A stretch of DNA of 64,000 bases from assembly GCA_030645535.1 (NCBI GenBank), contig JAUSNM010000076.1, positions 1 through 64,000 of the forward strand, read 5' to 3'. Positions 34,623-43,980 of this stretch are shown piece after piece (the stretch's first letter is position 1; the number at the start of each line of letters is the position of its first letter). This DNA comes from Gallionella sp. (lineage in GTDB: Bacteria > Pseudomonadota > Gammaproteobacteria > Burkholderiales > Gallionellaceae). The position numbers and the translations under genes were made by a program. The notes under the pieces were generated by a model. It ran no database searches and was not told the DNA's origin. It worked only from the letters and a program-made list of their open reading frames with translations.

Positions 34623-34919
34623 ATGTTGCATATCATTAATCGATCTCCATTGTCTGACATTGCGCTGGAGTCCTGTCTGAACACCGCAACAGGCGGAGAT
34701 ATCCTGTTGATCGAGGATGCCGTTTACGCCGCAACTTCCGGTAACGCGTTTGAAGGAAAATTGCGCGCAGCGATGGGCCGGTTCAAAATCAGCGTGCTGC
34801 GTCCGGATCTTGAGGCTCGCGGGCTGTCGGATCGCGTGGTCGAAGGCGCTGCGCTTGTCGATTATGCGGGCTTCGTGGAACTGGTCGCAGCCAATAAAAC
34901 CTGCCAATCCTGGCTTTAA
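34623..34919 (+). CDS. dsrH: DsrH, DsrEFH subunit
   Basis: 98 residues: MLHIINRSPLSDIALESCLN with Cys18 close to the reactive cysteine of DsrH, and GGDILLIEDAVYAA. Starts after AAGGAGAGTCCT. Works in the hexamer that hands sulfur to DsrC. Confidence 0.92.
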   Translation: MLHIINRSPLSDIALESCLNTATGGDILLIEDAVYAATSGNAFEGKLRAAMGRFKISVLRPDLEARGLSDRVVEGAALVDYAGFVELVAANKTCQSWL

Positions 34920-34946
34920 ACTAAATTTACACAGAAGGAGTATCAC

Positions 34947-35282
34947 ATGTCGAGCATCGAAGTTGGCGGTAAGAGTTACGAAACAGATGAAGAGGGTTAC
35001 CTGATCGATTTGTCAGAGTGGAATCCGGAAGTTGGCAACTACCTGGCTCAGACTGAAAACGTTGAAATGACCGATCAGCACTGGGAAGTCATTAATTTTC
35101 TGCGTGAATATTTTGAGGAATATCAAATCGCGCCGGCAGTTCGTGTACTGACCAAGGCAATCGGCAAGAAACTCGGCGCTGACAAGGGCACCAGTGAATA
35201 CCTGTATGGCCTGTTTCCGTACGGTCCCGGCAAGCAAGCATGCAAGATCGCCGGACTGCCTAAGCCTACGGGTTGCGTTTAA
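34947..35282 (+). CDS. dsrC: DsrC, canonical sulfur carrier with both cysteines
   Basis: 111 residues ending in KQACKIAGLPKPTGCV. Both conserved cysteines are kept (Cys99 and penultimate Cys110, spaced 11 residues). DsrC carries sulfur as a persulfide to DsrAB and returns oxidised electrons via DsrMKJOP. It is the only full two-cysteine member in the window; three relatives have one cysteine each. AAGGAG precedes ATG 34947. Confidence 0.96.
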   Translation: MSSIEVGGKSYETDEEGYLIDLSEWNPEVGNYLAQTENVEMTDQHWEVINFLREYFEEYQIAPAVRVLTKAIGKKLGADKGTSEYLYGLFPYGPGKQACKIAGLPKPTGCV

Positions 35283-35306
35283 TTTTTTGAGTGGAACGAC
35301 TCTACG

Positions 35307-36032
35307 ATGAACACACTATTAGCGATTTTTTTCTATCTTTCGACATTGGTGTTCGTCGTCGGGTTGTTGCAGCGCATCCGTAACTACGCCAATACCCCGG
35401 TTCCACTGAAGATTCCCACCACACCTGCGCCGACCACAACCGGCGGCGTGGTGTTGCGCATGACGCGCGAGGTGGTTTTTTTCGAGAGCCTGTTCAAGGC
35501 TAACCTGTGGACATGGGCGCTGGGGTGGTTGTTTCATTTCAGTATGTTACTGGTGCTGTTGCGTCATCTGCGCTATTTCACAGACCCTGTGTGGGGCTGG
35601 GTTGAATTTATCCAGCCATTTGGCATGTATGCAGGAATACTCATGCTGCTGGGCTTGTGCGGATTGTGGGCACGCCGGCTGTTTGTCGAACGTATCCGTT
35701 ACATATCAACGCCTTCTGATCATCTGATGTTGGTGTTATTCATCGGTATTGCCGCTTCAGGCTTGCTGATGACATTCGCTGTCCATACCGATGTGATCGG
35801 GGTAAAAAGTTTCTTTCTGGGGTTGATGCACTTGACGATTCAGCCCTTGCCGACAAATGCAGTCTTATATGTGCACTTGTCGCTGGTTTGCACACTCCTG
35901 ATCATCTTCCCCATCAGCAAGCTCTTGCATGCACCGGGAGTGTTTTTTTCACCTACTCGCAATCAGACCGACAACTCAAGAGAAAAGCGACATATCGCTG
36001 CCTGGGCTGCCAAATTGGAATCGGAGAAATAG
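35307..36032 (+). CDS. dsrM: DsrM, membrane haem b subunit
   Basis: 241 residues with about five TM helices in a NarI-like fold (WALGWLFHFSMLLVLLRHLR contains a conserved haem-ligating His pair). Part of the DsrMKJOP transmembrane complex that links DsrC disulfide to the quinone pool. Its stop is two bases before dsrK. Confidence 0.93.
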   Translation: MNTLLAIFFYLSTLVFVVGLLQRIRNYANTPVPLKIPTTPAPTTTGGVVLRMTREVVFFESLFKANLWTWALGWLFHFSMLLVLLRHLRYFTDPVWGWVEFIQPFGMYAGILMLLGLCGLWARRLFVERIRYISTPSDHLMLVLFIGIAASGLLMTFAVHTDVIGVKSFFLGLMHLTIQPLPTNAVLYVHLSLVCTLLIIFPISKLLHAPGVFFSPTRNQTDNSREKRHIAAWAAKLESEK

Positions 36033-36033
36033 C

Positions 36034-37563
36034 ATGGCTACTATTACCGCGCCGGCTTATCGCATTATTCCCATCATCCCGGCTTTAATTCCCGGTGCGA
36101 TGGAAGGGCCTGGCCCGTATGTTGCCAGTGACAAAATCAACGAGGCGCTTGGATTCCCCGGTCATCTTGTAGATGACTGGCATGATAAAGCGATCGCCAA
36201 GATGGGTGATCTGCTCTCCAAGTATCGTTCTCTTAAAGTGTACATGGATGCCTGCGTACACTGTGGCGCCTGCTCCGATAAATGCCATTATTTCATCGGC
36301 ACGGCTGATCCTAAAAACATGCCGGTGGCGCGCCAGGATTTGATGCGCAGCGTCTATCGCCGTTACTTTACGCTGCCGGGGAAAATATTCCCGAAACTGG
36401 TTGGCGCACGAGATTTGACTCGCGAAGTACTCGACGAATGGCACAATTATTTTCACCAATGCTCCGAATGCCGACGTTGTTCCGTATTTTGCCCTTACGG
36501 GATTGATACGGCTGAAGTCACGATGGCCGCCCGTGAAATTCTTGATACGGTAGGTTATGGTCAAAAATATTCGAACGAGATCATAGGTAAGGTGCACCGC
36601 ATCGGGAATAACCTCGGACTACCGGCTCCGGCGCTGCTTGATACGTTGGAGGGGCTGGAAGAGGACGTCAAGGAAGCGACCGGCATCGATGTGCGTTTCC
36701 CGATCGATGTTCATGGCGCGGAAGTGCTGCTGATCACGCCCTCTGCCGACTTTTTCGCTGAACCGCATATCGACAGCCTGATCGGTTATGCGAAGGTTTT
36801 TCACGCGACCGGAACAAGCTGGACGTTATCTTCAATGTCCTCCGAGGCGGCCAACTTCGGCATGTTCATCGGTAACTATGACCAGTTGCGCACCATTGCG
36901 CTGCGCATCCGTCAGGCCGCGCTGGAATTGGGTGTCAAACGAATTGTGGTTGGCGAATGCGGTCACGCCTGGCGCGTGGCGTACAGCTTCTGGAATACCT
37001 TGAGCGGCGTGGGCGATGGCGCGGAACCCAATGATCGATTTGCCCAGATGCTGCAAAAACAGCTGGATCACCGCTATAAGCAGCCGATGCACATCTGCGA
37101 ATTTACCTGGGACATGATCGAAAATGAGCGTCTGGTTTTTGACAAGTCGCTCAATGACAAGCACATCATTACCTTTCATGACTCATGCAACGTGGCGCGA
37201 GGTTCGAGCATGGGCGGTTATCCGGGTGGTCAGTTCGATATCCCTCGCAATATTATCAAGGCCGTTGCCAACAATTACTATGAAATGGATCCGAGTACGA
37301 CCCATGAGCGGACATTTTGTTGCGGCGGCGGCGGCGGGATATTAACCGATGACTTGATGGAAGTGCGCGTCAAGGGTGCATTGCCTCGAATGGAAGTTTT
37401 GCAACAAGTAGCGGATGAGCATGGCGTTAATTTTATGGCCTGTATTTGCGCGATATGCAAGGCGCAATTTTCCAAGGTTTTGCCGATATACGGGTTTGAT
37501 CGAAGAGTGGTGGGCGGTGTTCATCAACTTGTCAGCAATGCAATCATATTGGGTGTTAAGTAA
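36034..37563 (+). CDS. dsrK: DsrK, HdrD-like catalytic subunit
   Basis: 509 residues. Two ferredoxin groups (CVHCGACSDKCH; CSECRRCSVFCPYG) and CCG-type motifs (SCNVARGSSMGGYPGGQ; FCCGGGGG), which in HdrD/DsrK bind the cubane that breaks or forms the DsrC disulfide. Cytoplasmic side of DsrMKJOP. ATG 36034 is preceded by GGAGAA; a longer frame from 35929 runs over dsrM. Confidence 0.95.
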   Translation: MATITAPAYRIIPIIPALIPGAMEGPGPYVASDKINEALGFPGHLVDDWHDKAIAKMGDLLSKYRSLKVYMDACVHCGACSDKCHYFIGTADPKNMPVARQDLMRSVYRRYFTLPGKIFPKLVGARDLTREVLDEWHNYFHQCSECRRCSVFCPYGIDTAEVTMAAREILDTVGYGQKYSNEIIGKVHRIGNNLGLPAPALLDTLEGLEEDVKEATGIDVRFPIDVHGAEVLLITPSADFFAEPHIDSLIGYAKVFHATGTSWTLSSMSSEAANFGMFIGNYDQLRTIALRIRQAALELGVKRIVVGECGHAWRVAYSFWNTLSGVGDGAEPNDRFAQMLQKQLDHRYKQPMHICEFTWDMIENERLVFDKSLNDKHIITFHDSCNVARGSSMGGYPGGQFDIPRNIIKAVANNYYEMDPSTTHERTFCCGGGGGILTDDLMEVRVKGALPRMEVLQQVADEHGVNFMACICAICKAQFSKVLPIYGFDRRVVGGVHQLVSNAIILGVK

Positions 37564-37586
37564 CCATTTACCGGAGGTAGGTCGAC

Positions 37587-39554
37587 ATGTCAGAAACAAT
37601 AGAAACTCCCCAAAAAATTACGTTTCGCCGTTACAAAGACGGCGATAGCAAAGTGCATAACTGGAATGAGCAAATTTTCCAGGCCAGTTACACACACAAG
37701 TGTCCAACTTACGTTCAGTCGACACCGCCCTGCCAGGGCAGTTGTCCGGCAGGTGAGGATATTCGCGGCTATTTGTCTATCGTGCGTGGTACAGAAAAGC
37801 CACCGGTCGGCAAGGATGGCAAACCTGCGATGTCCTGGCAGGAATATGCATGGCGTCGTCTGACTTCAGCCAATCCATTTCCGTCAGTGATGGGACGCGT
37901 ATGTCCTGCACCTTGTGAAACCGGATGCAATCGCAATGCACTTGAAGATCACGTCGGTATCAATTCTGTTGAACATTTTCTTGGCGAATATGCGATTGCC
38001 AACAATCTGGGCTACAGCACGGATGCTGCTCCTACAGGCAAGAAAGTGGCGGTTATCGGCGGCGGTCCTGCCAGTCTGTCATGCGCCTATCAGCTCACCC
38101 TGAAGGGGCATGAAGTCACTGTTTTCGACGAACATGAATATCTGGGCGGCATGATGCGCTACGGCATTCCGGGCTTCCGTACACCACGTGACGTGCTCGA
38201 TGCGGAAATCAAACGCATCACCGATCTGGGCGTGAAGACGCGCATGAAATGTCGCGTCGGCACCGACATTACACTGGAACAGATACGCCGTGATTTTGAT
38301 GCCGTATTCTTAGGGATGGGTGCACAAGCCGGTCGTGCATTGCCGCTTGAAGACAGCGCTGCACCAAACGTGGTGACGGCGACGGCTTTCCTGAAAGCGT
38401 TTAACGACGGTCGTCTGCAGCACGTAGGTAAACGTGTCGTGGTGGTGGGGGGCGGTGATACGTCGATTGACGTGGCCACCGTTGCACGTCGTCTGGGGCA
38501 TCTGGAGTCATCGCAACCGACTGACTTTGAGCAGGCTATTTCGGGTCAAATGGCGCACGATGTGGCAGAAATTTCGGTCAAGCAAGGTGCTGAAGTTACG
38601 CTGACCTCGATCTTTAACATCGACAAGATGCAGGCCAACAAGCATGAGATCGAACAGGCGCTTGCCGAAGGCATCCATATTCGCGGTTCTCTGGTGCCGA
38701 TTGGCATCGTGCGCGGTGCAGACGGGCGTGCCACCGCATTGCGCGTCTGTCAGTGCGAAGCGAAAATCGTAGGCGGCAGGCTTGAAGTCAAGAATATCGA
38801 AGGCACGGAAGAAGATATTGCGGCTGATCTGATCGTGTCTGCGATTGGTCAGGCAGTGGACTTTACCGGGTTGGAAGAATTCAACAATGGCAAGGGTGCT
38901 GTTACGACAGATCGTAACTACCTGGTTAAAGGTCAGGAGGGTGTGTTTGCAGGTGGCGACATCATCAAACCTCATCTGCTGACCACCGCGATCGGTCACG
39001 GATCTATCGCGGCCGATGGTATCGATAATTTCCTGAATGGTCTGGATCTGGAAAAACGCCCCAAGATCGATGCACATCAGTTCGATCTGATGCGCAAGAT
39101 GATGGAAAAAGGCCTGGAAGTCAAAGAGACGCATGTACCGTTGCGTGGCACAGACAGTTCAAACGTGGCGATACACAATTTCGATGATCGTTCCGACCGT
39201 TATGTCATTCCGCACGAGAAGTTGTTCCTCGGGCATTTCGGCATTGTCGCCCGCAACAAGCGCAATATCATCACGCTGGACAAGCAATCCGCGCTGGGTA
39301 ACTTCGAGGATCGTCTGGGCGTGCTCAGTCAGGAAGATGCGGTCGCAGAAGCCAAGCGTTGCATGAGCTGCGGCATGTGTTTTGAATGCGATAATTGTGT
39401 GATGTATTGTCCGCAAACTGCCGTGTTCCGTGTGCCGAAGGCCAAAGCTACGCTGGGTCGCTATGTAGACACCGATTACAATAAGTGTATCGGCTGCCAC
39501 ATTTGCGCGGATGTGTGTCCTACCGGATACATTCAAATGGGCCTGGGTGAGTAA
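37587..39554 (+). CDS. dsrL: DsrL, iron-sulfur flavoprotein
   Basis: 655 residues, homologous to the glutamate synthase small-subunit type. N-terminal cysteine region (CPTYVQSTPPCQGSCPAGED), FAD-binding IGGGPASLSCAYQLTLKGHE, NAD(P)-binding VVVGGGDTSIDVA, and two C-terminal ferredoxin groups (CGMCFECDNCVMYCPQ; CIGCHICADVCP). It interacts with DsrAB and couples the reaction to NAD(P); typical of the oxidative pathway. 23 bases after dsrK. Confidence 0.94.
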   Translation: MSETIETPQKITFRRYKDGDSKVHNWNEQIFQASYTHKCPTYVQSTPPCQGSCPAGEDIRGYLSIVRGTEKPPVGKDGKPAMSWQEYAWRRLTSANPFPSVMGRVCPAPCETGCNRNALEDHVGINSVEHFLGEYAIANNLGYSTDAAPTGKKVAVIGGGPASLSCAYQLTLKGHEVTVFDEHEYLGGMMRYGIPGFRTPRDVLDAEIKRITDLGVKTRMKCRVGTDITLEQIRRDFDAVFLGMGAQAGRALPLEDSAAPNVVTATAFLKAFNDGRLQHVGKRVVVVGGGDTSIDVATVARRLGHLESSQPTDFEQAISGQMAHDVAEISVKQGAEVTLTSIFNIDKMQANKHEIEQALAEGIHIRGSLVPIGIVRGADGRATALRVCQCEAKIVGGRLEVKNIEGTEEDIAADLIVSAIGQAVDFTGLEEFNNGKGAVTTDRNYLVKGQEGVFAGGDIIKPHLLTTAIGHGSIAADGIDNFLNGLDLEKRPKIDAHQFDLMRKMMEKGLEVKETHVPLRGTDSSNVAIHNFDDRSDRYVIPHEKLFLGHFGIVARNKRNIITLDKQSALGNFEDRLGVLSQEDAVAEAKRCMSCGMCFECDNCVMYCPQTAVFRVPKAKATLGRYVDTDYNKCIGCHICADVCPTGYIQMGLGE

Positions 39555-39560
39555 CGCGGC

Positions 39561-40031
39561 ATGAACTTACTGAGCGATCAATCGTTGCGAGCTTACTCGC
39601 CGGCGGCCTGTCTGCAAGGAATCGCTCGCGTTTCCTTGCGGCTTGAGCTGATGTTTCTGGTCCGTGTTGTGATGGTGCTGGTATTGACGGGTTTGTGCAT
39701 TTCGGCTAGTTGGGCTGCACAAACGACGCCTTACAAACTGGACATCGGACGTGGCGGACAGTGCGTGAAGGATCCGCAGTGGATGCGCAAGAATCACATG
39801 CACCTGCTCAAGCATCAGCGCGACGAGACCGTACACAAGGGCATACGCGATGACCAGATCAGCTTAAAAAACTGCATCGAATGTCATGCCAGTCTTAAGG
39901 ATGATAGTGTGATCGCACGCGACGACAGTTTTTGTGTCGCGTGTCATCGCTATGAAGCAGTCAAGATCGATTGCTTCGAGTGCCATTCCGGCACGCGAAA
40001 AAGTGCCTGGTTGCTAAGGAATGCAAAATGA
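39561..40031 (+). CDS. dsrJ: DsrJ, trihaem cytochrome c
   Basis: 156 residues. Three haem motifs are seen: CIECH, CVACH, CFECH. The hydrophobic stretch MFLVRVVMVLVLTGLCIS is a signal anchor; it begins at codon 31, so a start at 39651 (126 residues) is as likely as 39561, which has only weak Shine-Dalgarno support. Periplasmic part of DsrMKJOP. Overlaps dsrO by four bases (ATGA). Confidence 0.9.
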   Translation: MNLLSDQSLRAYSPAACLQGIARVSLRLELMFLVRVVMVLVLTGLCISASWAAQTTPYKLDIGRGGQCVKDPQWMRKNHMHLLKHQRDETVHKGIRDDQISLKNCIECHASLKDDSVIARDDSFCVACHRYEAVKIDCFECHSGTRKSAWLLRNAK

Positions 40032-40744
40032 ATGACATCCATAACCAGCGTAGAAGTTTTTTAAAGACTTCGTTAGGGGTTGCCGCTGTTGCTATCGCGC
40101 CGGGTTTGTTGCTGTTCGATGTTGCTCACGGCAAGTCCGAGGCAGTATCGGCTAAGGTGCGTTGGGGTATGTTGATCGACACCGGCAATTGTGCAGATGG
40201 TTGTAATGACTGCGTGACTGCATGCAACAAGGAAAACGGTTTGTCCGGCGGCCTGAGTCCAACCGATTCGCAATGGATCAGAAAAATCGAGATTAAGGAC
40301 ATCAGCGCCGGTCGTGCAGTTTCTCTGCCGATGATGTGCCAGCACTGCGAACACCCTCCCTGTGTGGATGTTTGTCCGACGGGTGCTTCCTTTAAGCGCG
40401 CTGACGGCATTGTGCTGGTCGACAAGCATCTGTGTATCGGTTGCCGTTACTGCATGATGGCCTGCCCATACAAGGCGAGATCTTTCGTGCATGAACCGCT
40501 GCACGACCAGAATCCGGATGTGCCGCGCGGCAGGGGGACTGTTGAAAGCTGTACCTTGTGCGTGCATCGCATCGATCAGGGTAAGCAGCCCGCCTGTGCT
40601 GAGGCTTGTCCGAATAAATCCATTTTATTTGGCAATCTGAACGACCCGACTAGTGAAATTGCGATGAAAATTCGCACCGTCGCATCCACTCAGGTGCGCT
40701 CTGATTTGGGACTTAATCCCGGCATCCGTTACCAAGGACTGTGA
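40028..40744 (+). CDS. dsrO: DsrO, periplasmic iron-sulfur subunit
   Basis: 238 residues with a Tat signal (RRSFLKTSLGVAAVAIAP) and four cysteine groups for [4Fe-4S] clusters (CADGCNDCVTAC; CEHPPCVDVCPTGA; CIGCRYCMMACPYK; CTLCVHRIDQGKQPAC). Partner of DsrP and DsrJ in the complex. Begins in the dsrJ stop. Confidence 0.94.
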   Translation: MNDIHNQRRSFLKTSLGVAAVAIAPGLLLFDVAHGKSEAVSAKVRWGMLIDTGNCADGCNDCVTACNKENGLSGGLSPTDSQWIRKIEIKDISAGRAVSLPMMCQHCEHPPCVDVCPTGASFKRADGIVLVDKHLCIGCRYCMMACPYKARSFVHEPLHDQNPDVPRGRGTVESCTLCVHRIDQGKQPACAEACPNKSILFGNLNDPTSEIAMKIRTVASTQVRSDLGLNPGIRYQGL

Positions 40745-40746
40745 CC

Positions 40747-41949
40747 ATGTCGATACCTTCTTCGTCGCAACTCAAATATGCTTCGCTGCAACTTAAAAAT
40801 CGCCTGTTTTACCTGCTGCTGGCAGCAGGCGGGCTGGTCATCATGGCGGGTTTGTATGCCGTGCACATGATGGAAGAACACGGACACATCATCAGCGGCA
40901 TGAACAACCAGATCGTGTGGGGCATCCCGCATGTGTTTGCGATCTTTTTGATCGTTGCCGCTTCCGGTGTACTGAATGTCGCCTCCATCGGTTCGGTGTT
41001 CGGCAAGGCGATCTATAAGGCACGCGCACCGCTGGCCGGTCTGTTGTCCATCGCCATGCTGGCCGGAGGGCTTACTGTACTGATGCTGGACCTGGGCCGT
41101 CCGGATCGCATCATCGTCGCCGCGACGAATTTCAACATCACGTCCGTGTTTGCATGGAACATCGTGTTGTATTCGGGCATGTTCTCGCTGGTGGCGGTAT
41201 ACCTGTGGACCATGATGGAGCAGCGCATGAATGTTTGGACGAAACCGGCCGGTTTTGCGGTGTTCGCCTGGCGCTTCATTCTGACCACGGGTACCGGCCT
41301 GATCTTTGCATTTCTCACCGCGAGACAGGCTTACGGTTCAGCCATGTTGCCACCGATGTTCATTATTCTGTCCTTTGCCTGGGGAATGGCCGTGTTTCAT
41401 CTGGTGCAGACCTCTATCTACGTCTGGAATGACAAGGTGCTTGAACCTGCGATCCTGCAACGCAAGAAAAATCTGCTCGGCATATTTGTCATCGCATCAA
41501 TGTATATGGTCGCCACGTATCACTTTACCAACCTGTACTTCGCTAATAAAATTGGCTTTGAATATTTCATCCTGCGCGATGGCGGTCTCTATCCGAATCT
41601 GTTCTGGTGGGGTTATGTGGTGTTGGGGAATATGTTGCCGTTGCTGCTGATTTTCCTTCCCGGACTTGGCAAAACCAAATGCGTGATGGTGGCATCGTTT
41701 GCAGTGGTTCTGGGTGCAATGGTGTTTTTATATGTGTTTATCATCGGGGGGCAGGCTTATCCGCTCAGCATTTTCCCGGGCTATCAGGTCAGCAGCAGCT
41801 TTGGCGATGGTCAAATTGCAAGTTATCATCCTTCCCTGTATGAATTTTTGTTGGGTTTTGCAGGATTGGCAATTGCTTTTATCATCACCACCGTCAGCGT
41901 TCGGGTGTTGAATTTCATGCCGCATGACAAGCCGTACATCGCGGATTAA
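40747..41949 (+). CDS. dsrP: DsrP, NrfD-like membrane subunit
   Basis: 400 residues, about ten TM helices, of the NrfD/DsrP type that binds quinone without haem. GTG 40741 would be an alternative two codons upstream; ATG 40747 has AAGGA in good range. Anchor of DsrO and DsrJ. Confidence 0.93.
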   Translation: MSIPSSSQLKYASLQLKNRLFYLLLAAGGLVIMAGLYAVHMMEEHGHIISGMNNQIVWGIPHVFAIFLIVAASGVLNVASIGSVFGKAIYKARAPLAGLLSIAMLAGGLTVLMLDLGRPDRIIVAATNFNITSVFAWNIVLYSGMFSLVAVYLWTMMEQRMNVWTKPAGFAVFAWRFILTTGTGLIFAFLTARQAYGSAMLPPMFIILSFAWGMAVFHLVQTSIYVWNDKVLEPAILQRKKNLLGIFVIASMYMVATYHFTNLYFANKIGFEYFILRDGGLYPNLFWWGYVVLGNMLPLLLIFLPGLGKTKCVMVASFAVVLGAMVFLYVFIIGGQAYPLSIFPGYQVSSSFGDGQIASYHPSLYEFLLGFAGLAIAFIITTVSVRVLNFMPHDKPYIAD

Positions 41950-41980
41950 TATAGCTGGTTCATTCTTTCAGAAGGCTGCC

Positions 41981-43384
41981 ATGAATCAGATGCTCATTTC
42001 GGCAGCACATAAATCCTCCGGGAAAACGATGGTCAGCATCGGTTTGTGTGCTGCGCTAAAAGCGCGCGGCCACGTCGTGCAGCCGTTCAAAAAGGGGCCG
42101 GATTATATTGACCCGATGTGGCTGTCACAGGCCGCAGGTCGCCCTTGCCGTAACCTCGATTTATATCTGATGGAGCAATCCGACGTCATTGACACATTCA
42201 CGCGGCACCGCGCGGAAGTCAATGTGGTTGAAGGCAACAAGGGGTTGTATGATGGCTTAGCGCTGGACGGCAGCAACAGCAACGCTGCTCTTGCGAAGAT
42301 GCTCGATCTGCCGGTGTTTCTGGTGATCGATGCGCGCGGCATGACGCGTGGTATTGCACCGCTAATTTTGGGTTATCAGGCGTTCGATCGCGAGATCAAC
42401 ATCGCCGGGGTGATACTCAATAACCTGGGCGGTAGTCGCCATGAATCCAAGTTGCGTGCCGTCATCGAGCACTACACCGATGTGCCGGTGGTGGGTGCGA
42501 TCCATCACGATGAACGGCTGAGCATCGTTGAACGTCATCTCGGCCTGATGCCCAGCAATGAATCAAATGTCGCTGCGGCAAAAATTAAACAGATCGGCGA
42601 GGCGATTGCAGAACAAGTTGATCTGGAAAAAATACTCGAACTGTCGCAAAAAGAACCTGTGCCGTCTGTGGCCGAGGTTATTCATTTGCCTTGCAAAAAT
42701 AAAGTACGCATCGGCATCGCACGCGATCGCGCTTTTGGTTTTTATTATGCAGATGATCTCGATGCGCTGGAACAAGCGGGTGCCGAACTGGTGCCGTTTG
42801 ATACGCTGCATGATTCATCTCTGCCCGACGTGGACGCGTTGTATATCGGTGGCGGTTTTCCGGAGACTTGCGCGGCAGAACTCGAAGCCAACAGCAGCTT
42901 GCGCGGTGAGATCAAACAGCTTATTGAAAATGGCATGCCGGCTTATGCAGAATGCGGCGGGCTGATGTATCTGTCGCGCAGTATCGACTATCAGGGGCAC
43001 ACGTACAGTATGGTCGGTGCGATCCCGGGCGACGTGAAGATGCACGACAAACCGATCGGTCGCGGTTATGTCCATCTCAAGGAAGATGAGACGCATCCCT
43101 GGCCGCGTCCCAATGCGCCTGCGAAACAAATCAAGGCGCATGAGTTTCATTATTCCAGCCTGGAGAACCTCCCGCCTGACAGCAGATTCGCATACCATGT
43201 CGAGCGCGGATACGGCATAGACGGGGAGCGAGACGGACTCGTGTTGCATAATCTGTTGGCCTCCTATACCCACCTGCGTACCATCGGCAGTTGCTACTGG
43301 GCTACCCGATTCGTTTCTTTTATTCAAAGACATCGGGGGCAGGAGCAATTTCTACCCACTAATTTAAATGAGCAGGCAATATGA
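41981..43384 (+). CDS. dsrN: DsrN, cobyrinic acid a,c-diamide synthase-like amidotransferase
   Basis: 467 residues. P-loop-like HKSSGKTMVSIG, the dethiobiotin synthase-like ATP domain, and a C-terminal GATase domain with the nucleophile Cys in YAECGGLMYLS. DsrN amidates sirohaem for DsrAB. No cobalamin genes are nearby, which supports the sirohaem role. ATG 41981 chosen; a longer frame overlaps dsrP. Ends inside the start of the next gene (ATGA). Confidence 0.92.
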   Translation: MNQMLISAAHKSSGKTMVSIGLCAALKARGHVVQPFKKGPDYIDPMWLSQAAGRPCRNLDLYLMEQSDVIDTFTRHRAEVNVVEGNKGLYDGLALDGSNSNAALAKMLDLPVFLVIDARGMTRGIAPLILGYQAFDREINIAGVILNNLGGSRHESKLRAVIEHYTDVPVVGAIHHDERLSIVERHLGLMPSNESNVAAAKIKQIGEAIAEQVDLEKILELSQKEPVPSVAEVIHLPCKNKVRIGIARDRAFGFYYADDLDALEQAGAELVPFDTLHDSSLPDVDALYIGGGFPETCAAELEANSSLRGEIKQLIENGMPAYAECGGLMYLSRSIDYQGHTYSMVGAIPGDVKMHDKPIGRGYVHLKEDETHPWPRPNAPAKQIKAHEFHYSSLENLPPDSRFAYHVERGYGIDGERDGLVLHNLLASYTHLRTIGSCYWATRFVSFIQRHRGQEQFLPTNLNEQAI

Positions 43385-43980
43385 CACAATCCCCTTATCA
43401 AGCCGCCATCAATGCCTTTGACCAGGCTAACTCGCAAGACCCGAATGTGGAAATAAGCGATGGGCGTGAATGTCCCAAGGAATTGTTGTACGCGCAGCGG
43501 ATGAGCGATATGCAGGAACGCTACGCGCCGGAGGCATCTGAGGCGGTGAAGCTCGCCGTGCGTGCACAGCACATTCAGCGCTGGAAGAGTCCGCGCAGCG
43601 ATTATCCGATGGATAAGCCGGGCTACATGCTGTGGCGCACCGGACTGTACAAGTTCCATGCGGAAACGGCAGGTGCTCTGATGAAAGAAGCCGGCTACGA
43701 CGACGAGATGATCGAACGCGTCAAGACCATCGTCAGCAAGAAGGGACTCAAGACAAATCCTGAAACGCAATTGATGGAGGACGTCGTGGACCTGGTGTTC
43801 ATTGAGCACTACATGATCGGATTCGCCGGCAGTCACCCCGAATATGACGAAGCGAAATGGATACTGATCGTCAGGAAGACCTGGAATAAGATGTCCGAGC
43901 GCGCGCATGAGTTTGCGCTGGCTGGCAATATCAAACTGCCGGAAGCGTTGGTGCCACTGATTTTGAAAGCGATACAGTAA
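43381..43980 (+). CDS. DUF4202 protein
   Basis: 199 residues, soluble. [20 protein letters not shown] and the [16 protein letters not shown] region match DUF4202, which is widespread near sulfur and nitrogen genes; function is unknown. Conserved His and Glu/Asp residues resemble an HD-like metal site but I cannot prove it. Overlaps dsrN by four bases and cysG by one base, so it belongs to the dsr operon. Confidence 0.85.
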   Translation: MTQSPYQAAINAFDQANSQDPNVEISDGRECPKELLYAQRMSDMQERYAPEASEAVKLAVRAQHIQRWKSPRSDYPMDKPGYMLWRTGLYKFHAETAGALMKEAGYDDEMIERVKTIVSKKGLKTNPETQLMEDVVDLVFIEHYMIGFAGSHPEYDEAKWILIVRKTWNKMSERAHEFALAGNIKLPEALVPLILKAIQ

